Of a stretch of 64,000 bases of DNA, positions 36,140 through 45,829 are shown one piece after another. Location: the NCBI RefSeq assembly GCF_002000085.1, contig NZ_MUZU01000003.1, positions 248,001 to 312,000 of the forward strand, in the 5' to 3' direction. The position numbers were made by a program, and so were the translations under genes. This stretch comes from Pseudocolwellia agarivorans (GTDB taxonomy: Bacteria; Pseudomonadota; Gammaproteobacteria; Enterobacterales; Alteromonadaceae). Each line of letters starts with the position of its first letter. Positions within the stretch are counted from its first letter, which is position 1. The notes beneath the pieces were generated by a model that searched no databases, was not told the origin of the DNA, and saw only the letters and a program-made list of their open reading frames with translations.

Positions 36140-37992
36140 TTCTCTTCTCCAAAGTCAGATTGATTTTCATCAGATTGAGGGACGGTACTTGAGTTATCTT
36201 CAGAATGATTTGTACTCGACTCTTCATTTTCAAAGTCTTCAGGCGTTAAGTACTCTTGAGGTACAGGTTCACCATTTCTACGCTTTCTGTTGATGATATT
36301 ATGAGCTTTTTGGGCTGTTAATGGGTCTTCGGTATCTGGGCGAGTTTCCTCTTTTAACTGAGATTTTAATGTACTAAAGCTAACGTCTTTGAATTTATCT
36401 GAGCCTTTGCTATTCAGCAGCTCCAGCATCGTTCCATCAGGTAATATCGCTGTTACTGCTGAGGCATCAAAGTCATCAATTAGCACCGTAATTTTCTTCG
36501 CTTTACCCATTTGGTCGATGTATCCACCTAGAAAGCTCTTAAATTTAGAAGAATGGAATTGCTGTCCACGATGCTGAATTCCTGCCTTCAAAGATGGAGT
36601 TAGCCTCTTTTCACGGCCTCTTAACAATAGACGGTCATCCATATCTTCTAGCGTAATATGATCTGCAAATTGAATATTCTCATTCCATACCTCTAATGGG
36701 GTTTGGCGTTTTAAAGCCATTAGTGGTTTTTTGTGATAAACCTCATAAATGTAGTGTTCCAAACGCACTAAAAACTCTGTGACGGTGGTTCTAGCCATGC
36801 TTTTAAGGTTTTCTGCTGTAATATCCTCTTTGCGTTTTTTTGGAACATATCCTTTTATTTTAGTTAGTAGCTCCGCACGAATCTTTTTATTGAATGCCTC
36901 AACATATGGTTTTTCTTGTGGTGTCCTCGAAGCGCAAAATTTAATTTCTGCACCTAGCGCGCTTAAAAACCGTTTAGTCGCTTCAGCACGATAGCCGGGA
37001 CCATTATCCAAAACATACGTTAAACCTATCCCACCTATTCCTTGACCAGAAGGCTTATTTTGAATTCGAACTGAATGAGAAAGTGAGTGCACAACTGCCG
37101 CTGATGATTCCCCTTTATCTAGTTGGACCGTATAACCAAGAATACAGCGCGTAAAGCAATCAATCACAAAAAAGAGAGAGACTTTTCCTGCATAACTACC
37201 ATCATCATTAAGAAGCCCTAAATTTGGACTTAAACCGTCACACTCAACACGTTCTAATACGAATGTCGTCTCAATTGAAGACAGTACAGATCTATTTTCA
37301 AGCTTTGCGTAGGCTTTACCATGTCGTTTTTCATCAACAATATGCTTAGGTAACCTTTTAAGAAAACGTCTAATCTTCCCTTCAGTAGGACAAGTTTCAG
37401 GGTAAAACTCATTACGTTTTGCTTTGAATTTTCTTCCGACAATATCGATGAACTCACTCACAGGAGGCTGACTTCTAAGTAAATAATGCCTACACGCTAG
37501 TCTATATACAAAATCTTGGACTTCGGGAGACATCCGTTGGTCTCTAGCTCCGTGGTGACTATAAACTTGAGGTGCAATATCACGTCCATCGCTGATCCAC
37601 TGTCTACGCCATTTATCACAAGTTTTAAAGGCTGGTTTTTTAGGGTGTTTGTCGTTAATTTTTTCGTAAACATTATCAATTACCTCGTTTGCATAAATCT
37701 CTACACAAGGGTTTGGTAATTTATCTAAAGCTTCGCAGTATGCTAGACGAAACTCGGCAACTTTTTGCTGTTCTTCATCAAGCGGAAAATATTTTAGAGA
37801 AATAGCATTCTCAACCAAGGTGTATTTATTGGAGTTTAAAGAGGAAATAAATTCACCCGTTTTAAGATGGTGATGCTTCCCATTATCAAATTCTAGAAAA
37901 ACAACTTTTTCGTCAAAGTATTTAATGCTCCCAGACATAGTTGGGGTGTTAACTCTTTGGTGTGTTGATAGGTTAGCGATAGTAGCTCTCAT
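36133..37992 (-). CDS. tnsB: TnsB DDE transposase
   Basis: 619 residues. An N-terminal DNA-binding region is followed by an RNase-H-like core with D252 (ECDG), D329 (VLDNGPGY) and E365 (KPYVEAFNK), 35 residues between the last two as in classic DDE enzymes, then a beta-barrel and a charged tail (about 540-619) that would contact TnsC. It joins the 3' ends to the target and binds the end repeats. All catalytic residues are intact, so it may be active. It starts two bases after tnsA. Confidence 0.93.
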   Translation of the reverse strand: MRATIANLSTHQRVNTPTMSGSIKYFDEKVVFLEFDNGKHHHLKTGEFISSLNSNKYTLVENAISLKYFPLDEEQQKVAEFRLAYCEALDKLPNPCVEIYANEVIDNVYEKINDKHPKKPAFKTCDKWRRQWISDGRDIAPQVYSHHGARDQRMSPEVQDFVYRLACRHYLLRSQPPVSEFIDIVGRKFKAKRNEFYPETCPTEGKIRRFLKRLPKHIVDEKRHGKAYAKLENRSVLSSIETTFVLERVECDGLSPNLGLLNDDGSYAGKVSLFFVIDCFTRCILGYTVQLDKGESSAAVVHSLSHSVRIQNKPSGQGIGGIGLTYVLDNGPGYRAEATKRFLSALGAEIKFCASRTPQEKPYVEAFNKKIRAELLTKIKGYVPKKRKEDITAENLKSMARTTVTEFLVRLEHYIYEVYHKKPLMALKRQTPLEVWNENIQFADHITLEDMDDRLLLRGREKRLTPSLKAGIQHRGQQFHSSKFKSFLGGYIDQMGKAKKITVLIDDFDASAVTAILPDGTMLELLNSKGSDKFKDVSFSTLKSQLKEETRPDTEDPLTAQKAHNIINRKRRNGEPVPQEYLTPEDFENEESSTNHSEDNSSTVPQSDENQSDFGEEKW

Positions 37993-37994
37993 TT

Positions 37995-38636
37995 TTATGC
38001 TCCTATCTCTAATTTTGTTTCGCTTGTTAATAATTCTGCATAATCAAAACGATACTTCTGATGAGCCAACATAAGCTTTGTCATACGAGGCGTAATGTTT
38101 AACTTTTTAGCGGTTTCCTGCATTGCTCCCCAAGTTGTTAACTTACCAACAGCATTTGCAAGCGTTAGAGCTTGCTCTTTGTTTAGAGATAACTTTCGTA
38201 AATGGCACAACCTTGTGAGGTTTTGCTGTGTAAACCCTTTACAAACCTCTTCATCCGTCAAATATTCAACTAGTTGATTTTTAGACTCTAAAAGCAATTC
38301 ACGAAAATGTCGGAAACGTTGCTGTTCTGCGGGGTCATCAACAAAGACTTTTGGCTTTATCTCTAACTTTTTTATCGATTTCTCATTATCGATAACTTCC
38401 GTGTCTACGGTATAGCCAGTGTCTTTGCCATTTAGCCCCTCGTATATGTATTGCACTGGTTGTGCTTTATAGCTAACTATGTCGGCTTTAAAGTCGAGGT
38501 ATCGATAGGACATAAGCTCTAGGTGGCTATCACACCATACTCGACTGCCATTTTTTACAGATTGGAAAAAACCTATCCCTCTTCCATTTCGATAGTTTGG
38601 TAAATATCTTGTTTTTTTAATTTGATTCATTTTCAT
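37995..38636 (-). CDS. tnsA: TnsA endonuclease
   Basis: 213 residues. The restriction-enzyme-like active site is intact: E40 (SHLE), D78 (TVDTE) and E92-x-K94 (LEIK), matching the E-D-Q/E-x-K pattern of Tn7 TnsA. TnsA cuts the 5' ends, so this element should move by cut-and-paste. It is the first gene of the tns operon, downstream of a strong dyad. Confidence 0.9.
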   Translation of the reverse strand: MKMNQIKKTRYLPNYRNGRGIGFFQSVKNGSRVWCDSHLELMSYRYLDFKADIVSYKAQPVQYIYEGLNGKDTGYTVDTEVIDNEKSIKKLEIKPKVFVDDPAEQQRFRHFRELLLESKNQLVEYLTDEEVCKGFTQQNLTRLCHLRKLSLNKEQALTLANAVGKLTTWGAMQETAKKLNITPRMTKLMLAHQKYRFDYAELLTSETKLEIGA

Positions 38637-39197
38637 CTCTTAGTTTCCAAAATCGGTAATTACTAAAAAATGCTAGACGATCAAAAAGGGGAATTCAATT
38701 TGGTTTCTAGTATAAAAATATCCGTAACGTATTGATAATAAAAAGCTATTATACAAATACGTATAATAGCGTTATACGTATTTGTATCTTTAAAGGTTAA
38801 TAGAAAATAAGTAGCTTTTAGTTAAGTAAATGAAAAATAAGAATGAATTGATATTATTTTTTAATATATCAATTAGCCATTATTAGAAATTATGTATATA
38901 ACGAAATTTATCTAATATCTCAAAAATTATAAGTAAACATTCTTAAGCCAAATCTGTCTTAAAACTCAATTTAGCGATGATTTTGAGTAAAACTTGCCAT
39001 AGTTCTAAAATTTATATACTTTAGTTGCTGGCGCTAGCCACACTTGCACGCGAGTGAAAAACAGCAAATTAGTCTGAAAAGGCATAAAGAAAAACCAATA
39101 TCTATTTAAATTTTGATTAATACATACATGGCTTGAGAGATCGTGTTGTAATCGCGTGTAGCAATGATTGATAACAGTTAACCACTGTCTCAAGCAT
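38637..39197. other. Gene-free region upstream of tnsA
   Basis: 560 bp of AT-rich sequence between tnsA and the first cargo gene. Apart from the dyad at 38751-38787 no gene or end repeat is visible, although tnsA in classic Tn7 lies next to the right end. Confidence 0.5.
38751..38787. promoter_or_regulatory. Perfect 16-bp dyad upstream of tnsA
   Basis: ATACAAATACGTATAA at 38751-38766 and its exact complement TTATACGTATTTGTAT at 38772-38787, with five bases between, about 115 bp before tnsA. It is probably a repressor site for the tns operon or a TnsB/host-factor site. No matching regulator gene is beside it. Confidence 0.65.
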
Positions 39198-40277
39198 ATG
39201 GATATGTATATGAAAAATTTAAAACCTATCATCTTTACGGCTCATTCTGAGCTAAAAACAGTACTTCCATCGATTAAGAAAAGTCATTTATATGAAGCTT
39301 TTGCCTCATTTTGTGGCTTCAAAAGTTATGCTGCGTTTCAATCTGCGTTTAACGTTAATGTTGATAATCTTGAGCTAGCCAACAGACAGTGTTTTGAACG
39401 GTTGCAGGGGTTAGGGTTTGATGCAGGTGAGTCACTTCAAGTATGTCAGCATATTGAGCAAGCATGGGAGCACTTCAACAATGTTTCTTTAGATAACATT
39501 TACACGTTTTATATGAACGCGACTTTTGAAGAGGCATTAGCTTCAACGAGTATGCTCAATGTTTTAACGTCACTGGTTGACGAAAATGACACAGAAGCAT
39601 CTTTAATGGGGTTAGTTTTTTCAGCGCAGCTATTAGCTGAATATGATGAGGACCCTGACAACAGAAGTGGGGAATATTGGTATAACAAGAAACTAGCTAA
39701 CCATACGCTTAACGAGCTTCAGTCTGAAGTTGCTGGGCGATACAATTTAGTTAGCTCCTATCGCGAATTCTTTAATTCTTTGTTAAAAAAGCTTGAAGCG
39801 TGTGATGATATTGAGTTGCCCAGCCCTGAAGGTATAAAAGCATCCGCTTCGCTTTTTGAACCCAGTTACCAACAACATTGGACTAAATATTTCTCAGATG
39901 AACCACACCTTGTTCTAGAGGCTCAAGAGTATATTTTGAAACACGGTGATTTAGAATCGCCTTGCGTGTTCATAGATATGGACGATGCTTGGTTAAAAGC
40001 TGATGTATTGCAGTCACCTAGTCGATACAGCGTCATAGAATTAATTGATTCACTTGATAATAACGAAGAGAAATGGTTTTGGCATTATGTTGGTTTGTCA
40101 AAAGGTATCGATGTAACCAAATCTAATCTTCGCGCTATCAACGCTTATACTGGTGAAGATTATGATGATTATGGACCTATGGATGTTGTTGGTGATGAGG
40201 GTTTATCGCTTCCAGCCATTTCTGATGATAAAAAGGCGAAGATAGAGAGGCAAGTTAAAAAGCTTACACCTAGGTAG
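39198..40277 (+). CDS. Cargo protein of unknown function
   Basis: About 359 residues. The start is uncertain: ATG at 39198, 39204 and 39210 are all possible, the last giving MKNLKPIIFTAHSELKT. Residues about 10-50 (SHLYEAFASFCGFKSYAAFQSAF) resemble the short helical module LEAxAxxxGFxxYxAxx seen in many proteins on plasmids and integrative elements. The rest is acidic with no family recognised. It is the first cargo gene after tnsA. Confidence 0.65.
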   Translation: MDMYMKNLKPIIFTAHSELKTVLPSIKKSHLYEAFASFCGFKSYAAFQSAFNVNVDNLELANRQCFERLQGLGFDAGESLQVCQHIEQAWEHFNNVSLDNIYTFYMNATFEEALASTSMLNVLTSLVDENDTEASLMGLVFSAQLLAEYDEDPDNRSGEYWYNKKLANHTLNELQSEVAGRYNLVSSYREFFNSLLKKLEACDDIELPSPEGIKASASLFEPSYQQHWTKYFSDEPHLVLEAQEYILKHGDLESPCVFIDMDDAWLKADVLQSPSRYSVIELIDSLDNNEEKWFWHYVGLSKGIDVTKSNLRAINAYTGEDYDDYGPMDVVGDEGLSLPAISDDKKAKIERQVKKLTPR

Positions 40278-40384
40278 CTATGATGTGCCACAAAGGGGAA
40301 GCTCCCTTTTGTGGCAGTATCTATGACTAAAGAATTAATCTGAATTTAAAAAATTATAGGTATTATGCAACATATCTATAGTTT

Positions 40385-41251
40385 TTATTTTTTTCGTGAC
40401 AACCCTTTTACTACATACTTTTTGGGACTTATTTTCTTGAGGTCCTTATAAAAACTTGCCAATTCATAATCCCCAGAATTATTTAAGTTTTCGATAATTT
40501 TCGGTTCTGTTACTTGTTCTACCATTTGATTATAGCGTTCTCTCATCCAAGAGTATTTTACTCGAACATCTGCTTTACTGTGATGGCTGGAACCCATCAA
40601 TCCTTTGCGAATAATTGAACCTAGATTATTTATATATTCAGGAAAATCATATTCTGGATCATCGAGTTCAGACTGTGCTTTAAAGAAATAATCAATGTAA
40701 TACATGCCATCTGAGTCTTGCTCTAATAACGACTTAACATATGCTAATTCTTCGCTAGTCTCATGCTCCATAATACTGTTCTGAGCACCTGCTTCAATTA
40801 CTGTATGATCTAATATGACTCGTGGATACATAGCTGCTTTAGATTCTAAAGTATATGCTTCAACGAGAGCCGGGCCAAAAAGGTAGTGGTCAGTGTGAAT
40901 AAATTTACCTAAAGAGACTGCACCTCTACACAATATTTTTCTCGAAATTAATCTCATAATTAACCACTTAATCTCTAATAAGGTGTAGAAAACTTGACTT
41001 GGTTGATTTACTTCGAATGAAACCACTAGGCAATCGGAAAAAATGGATACTTTTTTTGAGTCAGAAGATTGTGTGTCTAAATAATCAGATTTCTTATCTA
41101 AATCCCAAATATCTCTTATTGCTTCATAAGCGGATATGACAGCATTAATGGCTTTTTCGTCGTCAATTCCCTTCTTGTCAGTAGTTTCACTTAATAGTGA
41201 TTTAAAGCCAAGAATGTCTATAAAAGCAACAATCCGTTGTTCGTATTTCAT
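40385..41251 (-). CDS. Class III nucleotide-cyclase-like protein
   Basis: 288 residues. The N-terminus VAFIDILGFKSLL carries the first metal Asp of class III cyclases, SIFSDCLVVSF the second, and LCRGAVSLGKFIHTDHYLFGPALVEAY resembles the central cyclase core. The base-selecting residues are hard to assign, so the product, if any, is unknown. Such stand-alone proteins occur in defence islands, and Pycsar systems use a related cyclase, but no Pycsar-type effector gene (cyclic-nucleotide-binding membrane or TIR protein) lies next to it. Confidence 0.5.
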   Translation of the reverse strand: MKYEQRIVAFIDILGFKSLLSETTDKKGIDDEKAINAVISAYEAIRDIWDLDKKSDYLDTQSSDSKKVSIFSDCLVVSFEVNQPSQVFYTLLEIKWLIMRLISRKILCRGAVSLGKFIHTDHYLFGPALVEAYTLESKAAMYPRVILDHTVIEAGAQNSIMEHETSEELAYVKSLLEQDSDGMYYIDYFFKAQSELDDPEYDFPEYINNLGSIIRKGLMGSSHHSKADVRVKYSWMRERYNQMVEQVTEPKIIENLNNSGDYELASFYKDLKKISPKKYVVKGLSRKK

Positions 41252-41303
41252 TTTACCATTTCCCTAAAATGTCTATTATCTATCGACGACCAGCGTCATT
41301 ACC

Positions 41304-44300
41304 CTATGCTACCCATTTCTTATGATTTGCAGAAAAATCTACTACCAAATTATAAATCTTGTCGCACTTCTCTTTAAATTCAATTCGACCGTAGCTTTCA
41401 GGCAAGTCTTTATCTAACACTTCTTCAATGGCATTCTTAACCTGAAGCTGTGTTTGACCGTCTTTCCACCAATCTTGAACTAGTACTTTCGGATGCCCAT
41501 CAAGTAACCTTAAAATCAGGTGCTTAGCTGCAAGTTTGACCTTTTGTTCTTCTGCCTTTGTAATTTTATCTTTTTTCAATAAATCAAAGAGTTCAAGTTC
41601 ATCCTCGGTCAAACCTTCACGCATATGGCGCTCATCTTCTTCCTTCATGCTCTCGGTGAACTTCATCAAATCATCAAAGTAGTTTTCTGTTGATGAGCCG
41701 CCAGCATTATACTGCTCAACTATTTGTTGTAGTTTTTCTGCAAAGTCTGTTCGGGTATGATTTTGCTCCATCATTTTTCGAAGTTTATCTTCAATGAATG
41801 CCTTGAGTTCGGCAATCTCAACGTTTTTATATTTAGCTTCCTTAAAATCTTCCTTTAGCTTTTCGAAGTTAATTTTGGAGAGATCCCAAGTTTTACCTTT
41901 TTGAACAATTTGATAATTGGCTTTGTGTTCTTTAACAGCAAACTTTTCAGCGTTGTCTACAACAACACTTTCATCAAGCAACTCAGAGACTTTCTGTGTT
42001 AAATCATCTACATCAACTTGCTCGATGTGTGCATCAACAACACCTCTTAAATACTGGATAATTGCAATTAGAGGGCGACGAGCCTGTTTCAGTATTTCTG
42101 GTTTACATGCTTCGTATAAGGAAGAAACAGTATTGTCGTAAACATAAAAGTTTTTACGCCACTCATCCTTGCTTAGTAAGGTATCGGCATACTCTTCAAA
42201 CAATTCGATGTTTTGAAATACATCCTCACTACCAGCAATAGCTTTAAGATTTATGTTTCTTTCCTTACACCAATTATTCGCTTGGGTTATTGCGTCATCC
42301 AATAAACGAAATAATTCTGACTTTTCTTGAACTGAAGGTGTTTCACCTTCTTTCTCGCCATCACCATCAACTTCGCCTTGTCCATAGTCTTTAAGTGCTT
42401 CTTTCATGTTACGGAAAACATTGTAGTAATCGACTATTTCGCCATTTTTCTTTTCGATGAATTTACCGCTATAACCTCTAATTTTGTGAGATGCTACTCG
42501 GTTTGCTCTCGCAATAGTCTGCATCAACGTGTGCCCCTTCATGGGCTTGTCCAAATAAAGTGTTGAAACAGTAGGGGCATCAAAACCTGTGAGCCACATG
42601 GCACAAACAAAAACTATCTGAAGAGGATGTTCTGGATCTTTAAAATTATACTCAACATCATGACCGTGTTTATCTAATTGTTCTAGTCGAGTTATATGCG
42701 GTTTTATATCTAAGTTAGCTTTCTCGAATTTTTCTTGATCTGCTTTAGGGTCGCTAATAACAACTGCCATCTCAACAGAGCGCATGTAATCAACAATTTT
42801 CTTGAAGCGAGCTTTCTCAATATCACTGGTAGACTTTTTGACAAGACCTCGAAGGCGCTTTATTTCTTCTTTCCAGTGATGCTGTACCTTGTCATACATT
42901 TTGACAGCGGTGAACTTGTCTAACGCTACCACCATGCCCTTGCCAAGATATCCGCGTCGAGGAAAATGGTAAACAATATCTTTGGCAAGTGTTTCAAGGC
43001 GATCATCACGAACTACAACTTGCATCTCTTTAGAAAATTTCTTTTCTAGCTTTTGTTGTTGCGCCTCATCTAAGTTTTCATCCTCTAGCAACTCATAAAA
43101 CTCATCGCTTAAGTCATCATTTTGGATCAACATTTCAGGTACGCGCTTTTCATAATAAAGCGGTACTGTTGCACCGTCATCAGCAGCATCTTGGAAAGTA
43201 TACTCAGAAACGTAATCACCAAACCACTCTTCAGTCTTACCAATAACTGAGCGATTTTTATATTTCTTACCTAAAAGAGGAGTACCAGAAAATGCTAAGA
43301 AGTGTGCCCCTTTTAATCCTTCCCTCATATTTTCCGCTAACGATTTATATTGGGTTCTATGTGCCTCATCAACGATAACGATTACTTCCCGTTTTTCCTT
43401 TTTCGGGTCAAACAATTGTGGGTATTGCTTACCTTTGTCGTAACGGAATTTTTGAATCAATGTAAATACAACTTTTTTATTTTTACCTAGGTAATCCCTT
43501 AACTCAGAAGAGTCAGCGGGTTGAGCCGCATCTTTTTTCTTAATAACTTCTGAATGCAAAAAGTTACGGTATATTTGATCGTCAAGGTCAGTTCTGTCTG
43601 TAACCACTACAAAGCTAAAGTTGCCAGTTACCTTTCTAAATATCTTCCTGACGTAAAACACCATTGAAAAGCTCTTACCTGAACCTTGCGTATGCCAGAA
43701 AATACCTAGTTTACCGTCTAATTCCCCGCGCCTTAAAAATCTTGAGTAAGCTTGATTAACCCCTATGAACTGATGGTTCTGAGCAATAATCTTGTTAGTT
43801 TCTTTATGAAACAATACAAAGTTTTCAATGTAGTCCAACAGTTTTTCAGGTGCCAACAAACCGTTAATGACGCGTTCTACACTAATCCCTTCTTCTTTAA
43901 TCTGTTGGCGATTGATTTTTTCTTTTTCATTATCTACACGTAACCAACTAAAGAAATGCTCCCAACCAGCAGTGAAGCTGCCTATTTTCGACTCGATAGC
44001 ATTGGACAAAACACAAAATGAGTTGCAATGAAAAAGCTGCGGGATGTCATGTTTATAGTTTTTTAAGTTGTCATCGTAAGCAGAACGTAATTTTACGTTA
44101 GAATTTTTAAGTTCAATAAAAACTAAAGGTAATCCATTGATGTACAAGATAACATCCGGTCTACGGTAGCCAGCCTTAGGTGCTTGAACTGATGACTTTA
44201 TCCAAAGTTGTGTAACTGCAAGGTATTTATTTGGGCCGTCTTTAGGTGACGAATGGTTAAAGTCGATTAAGCGAACAGTCTCTTTTTGTTTTCTGCCGTT

Positions 44301-44645
44301 AGTATCATCAAATTCAACAGGGACACCATCACGGATAAAAATATCAAGTTCGCGGTTAGCCGCTATCGGGTTCATCGCGGCGCGACGATCAGTTATCTTC
44401 TCTATAACCTGCTCATCAATGACTTTTTCAGGAATATCAGGGTTTATAGCAAGGCAAGCTTCGCGTAAACGGTCGGCAAAAATCACATCTCGTTTATCTG
44501 TTCGGCCCGAACCATCGTTTAAATCGTCCGGTTTAGCTGTAAAACAATTTAATGAATCAATGCCATAAACATGCTGAAGTCGTTGAACCAATGTTTGTTC
44601 AATATCATCTTCACTGATAATATTTTTCACCTTGCCTTTGACCAT
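41304..44645 (-). CDS. hsdR: Type I restriction enzyme subunit R
   Basis: 1113 residues. The nuclease site is D164, E178-x-K180 (RRPDVILYINGLPLVFIELK), the Walker A is TQGSGKS (about 318-324), and the helicase box is DEAH (VDEAHRTQY). C-terminal helices follow. It translocates DNA and cuts unmethylated foreign DNA together with HsdM and HsdS. It starts 14 bp after hsdS and ends the five-gene operon. Confidence 0.93.
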   Translation of the reverse strand: MVKGKVKNIISEDDIEQTLVQRLQHVYGIDSLNCFTAKPDDLNDGSGRTDKRDVIFADRLREACLAINPDIPEKVIDEQVIEKITDRRAAMNPIAANRELDIFIRDGVPVEFDDTNGRKQKETVRLIDFNHSSPKDGPNKYLAVTQLWIKSSVQAPKAGYRRPDVILYINGLPLVFIELKNSNVKLRSAYDDNLKNYKHDIPQLFHCNSFCVLSNAIESKIGSFTAGWEHFFSWLRVDNEKEKINRQQIKEEGISVERVINGLLAPEKLLDYIENFVLFHKETNKIIAQNHQFIGVNQAYSRFLRRGELDGKLGIFWHTQGSGKSFSMVFYVRKIFRKVTGNFSFVVVTDRTDLDDQIYRNFLHSEVIKKKDAAQPADSSELRDYLGKNKKVVFTLIQKFRYDKGKQYPQLFDPKKEKREVIVIVDEAHRTQYKSLAENMREGLKGAHFLAFSGTPLLGKKYKNRSVIGKTEEWFGDYVSEYTFQDAADDGATVPLYYEKRVPEMLIQNDDLSDEFYELLEDENLDEAQQQKLEKKFSKEMQVVVRDDRLETLAKDIVYHFPRRGYLGKGMVVALDKFTAVKMYDKVQHHWKEEIKRLRGLVKKSTSDIEKARFKKIVDYMRSVEMAVVISDPKADQEKFEKANLDIKPHITRLEQLDKHGHDVEYNFKDPEHPLQIVFVCAMWLTGFDAPTVSTLYLDKPMKGHTLMQTIARANRVASHKIRGYSGKFIEKKNGEIVDYYNVFRNMKEALKDYGQGEVDGDGEKEGETPSVQEKSELFRLLDDAITQANNWCKERNINLKAIAGSEDVFQNIELFEEYADTLLSKDEWRKNFYVYDNTVSSLYEACKPEILKQARRPLIAIIQYLRGVVDAHIEQVDVDDLTQKVSELLDESVVVDNAEKFAVKEHKANYQIVQKGKTWDLSKINFEKLKEDFKEAKYKNVEIAELKAFIEDKLRKMMEQNHTRTDFAEKLQQIVEQYNAGGSSTENYFDDLMKFTESMKEEDERHMREGLTEDELELFDLLKKDKITKAEEQKVKLAAKHLILRLLDGHPKVLVQDWWKDGQTQLQVKNAIEEVLDKDLPESYGRIEFKEKCDKIYNLVVDFSANHKKWVA

Positions 44646-44659
44646 AATATTCCTTGTTC

Positions 44660-45829
44660 TTATTCTTTGATTTCCTGCATGCTTGGTGGAAATTGTATAT
44701 TTAAATCTGCCACTGCAAGTTTTCCTGAAATTAATCTTGGATGAAGCAATTCTTTAGTTTGCTTTAGCTCTTTTTGTAACTGATAAAATCCAACAATTTT
44801 CTCAAATATTGGTTTTACTTTGTCTTCAAAAATTACCAAAATTTCTTTTGGCGGCCTGATTACTTTCATTCGCTCAAGTCCTCTTTTCCAAACAGTGTAA
44901 GGCCTATCGGAACCATTGCTAATTTGCATTGCATAGTCGATCGTCGATTCTTTATATAGAGAAAGGTATAAATATGAATATAAATAGGCTTCTTTAGGCC
45001 TTATTACGAAGCAAGTTGTTCTAGTTATTCCATTAAACGGAGCAATATTAACTTTATGTTGATATGGGCGCATTGCTCCAAATATAAAATCACCTTGTTC
45101 AAAGGTAACTAAACTACTTTTTGCTTCCTCATAGCTATAGTCATCAATCGGCAAAAACTGCTTACCTCCCATTACATCTAATGGCAAGTAACGCCTCTCC
45201 CTCAAATGGTCGCCAGCTTTACAACTTTTGGAGCTTTCATCTGCTATTTGATTCAATTCAACAATGTCCCAGTCTTTAGGCATTCCCTTATAAAATTCAG
45301 TGTTTGCATGACCCGGAAAACGAAATCGGATAAACCACTCCTTGTAAATTTCAATAGCAATTTGTTGTAAAGCTTCAATTTTCTGCTTATTGCATTCTAT
45401 TAATTCATCGTAGGAAGTCAAAATAGCAGCAATTTTATCTTTTCCGTTAGGTAATGGAGGGACTTTTATCTTGTGTAAATAATTTCTATTTACTCCGGGG
45501 ACAGCTCCTGCGGAGTTAAAATTTTCACTTAAAACTGTTTGGAGATAATAATAAACAAATCTAGGGTTATTCCCTTTATAATCTTGCACGTACAAGCTTG
45601 TGTTTAAAGGCCAGTAATTTTCTTCTGTATAGAAAACCTCACCTAATGTCCCATATCGCCCAGTTACAACGCCCGGCGCTGTAACCATCGATTCATTATG
45701 CCAGCCAGTTAAACCGCTGGAGGACATAACAGGCACATTCCCTTCAACTCTATCTCTATGAGGTAAATCGTAACCACGTTTAAAATTTACAATATCACCA
45801 ATAGTTAAGTTATTTTTGTTATTGGTCAT
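44660..45829 (-). CDS. hsdS: Type I restriction specificity subunit S
   Basis: 389 residues with two target-recognition domains (from LTIGDIVNFKRGYDLPHRD, and KDWDIVELNQIADESS) and two conserved helical spacers (DKIAAILTSYDELIECNKQKIEALQQIAIEIYKEWF and the C-terminal EKIVGFYQLQKELKQTKELLHP). It sets the DNA sequence recognised by the complex, which cannot be predicted by eye. Its start overlaps the hsdM end by 11 bases. Confidence 0.92.
   Translation of the reverse strand: MTNNKNNLTIGDIVNFKRGYDLPHRDRVEGNVPVMSSSGLTGWHNESMVTAPGVVTGRYGTLGEVFYTEENYWPLNTSLYVQDYKGNNPRFVYYYLQTVLSENFNSAGAVPGVNRNYLHKIKVPPLPNGKDKIAAILTSYDELIECNKQKIEALQQIAIEIYKEWFIRFRFPGHANTEFYKGMPKDWDIVELNQIADESSKSCKAGDHLRERRYLPLDVMGGKQFLPIDDYSYEEAKSSLVTFEQGDFIFGAMRPYQHKVNIAPFNGITRTTCFVIRPKEAYLYSYLYLSLYKESTIDYAMQISNGSDRPYTVWKRGLERMKVIRPPKEILVIFEDKVKPIFEKIVGFYQLQKELKQTKELLHPRLISGKLAVADLNIQFPPSMQEIKE

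Noticed and set aside
33324-39197. CRISPR array or cas genes as a guide-RNA targeting module of the transposon.
   Set aside because: No spaced direct repeats and no Cas protein were seen within the element. The 554-residue TniQ/TnsD resembles the site-specific type.
40385-41251. Calling a Pycsar system.
   Set aside because: Only a cyclase-like protein is present; no adjacent cyclic-nucleotide-binding membrane or TIR effector.
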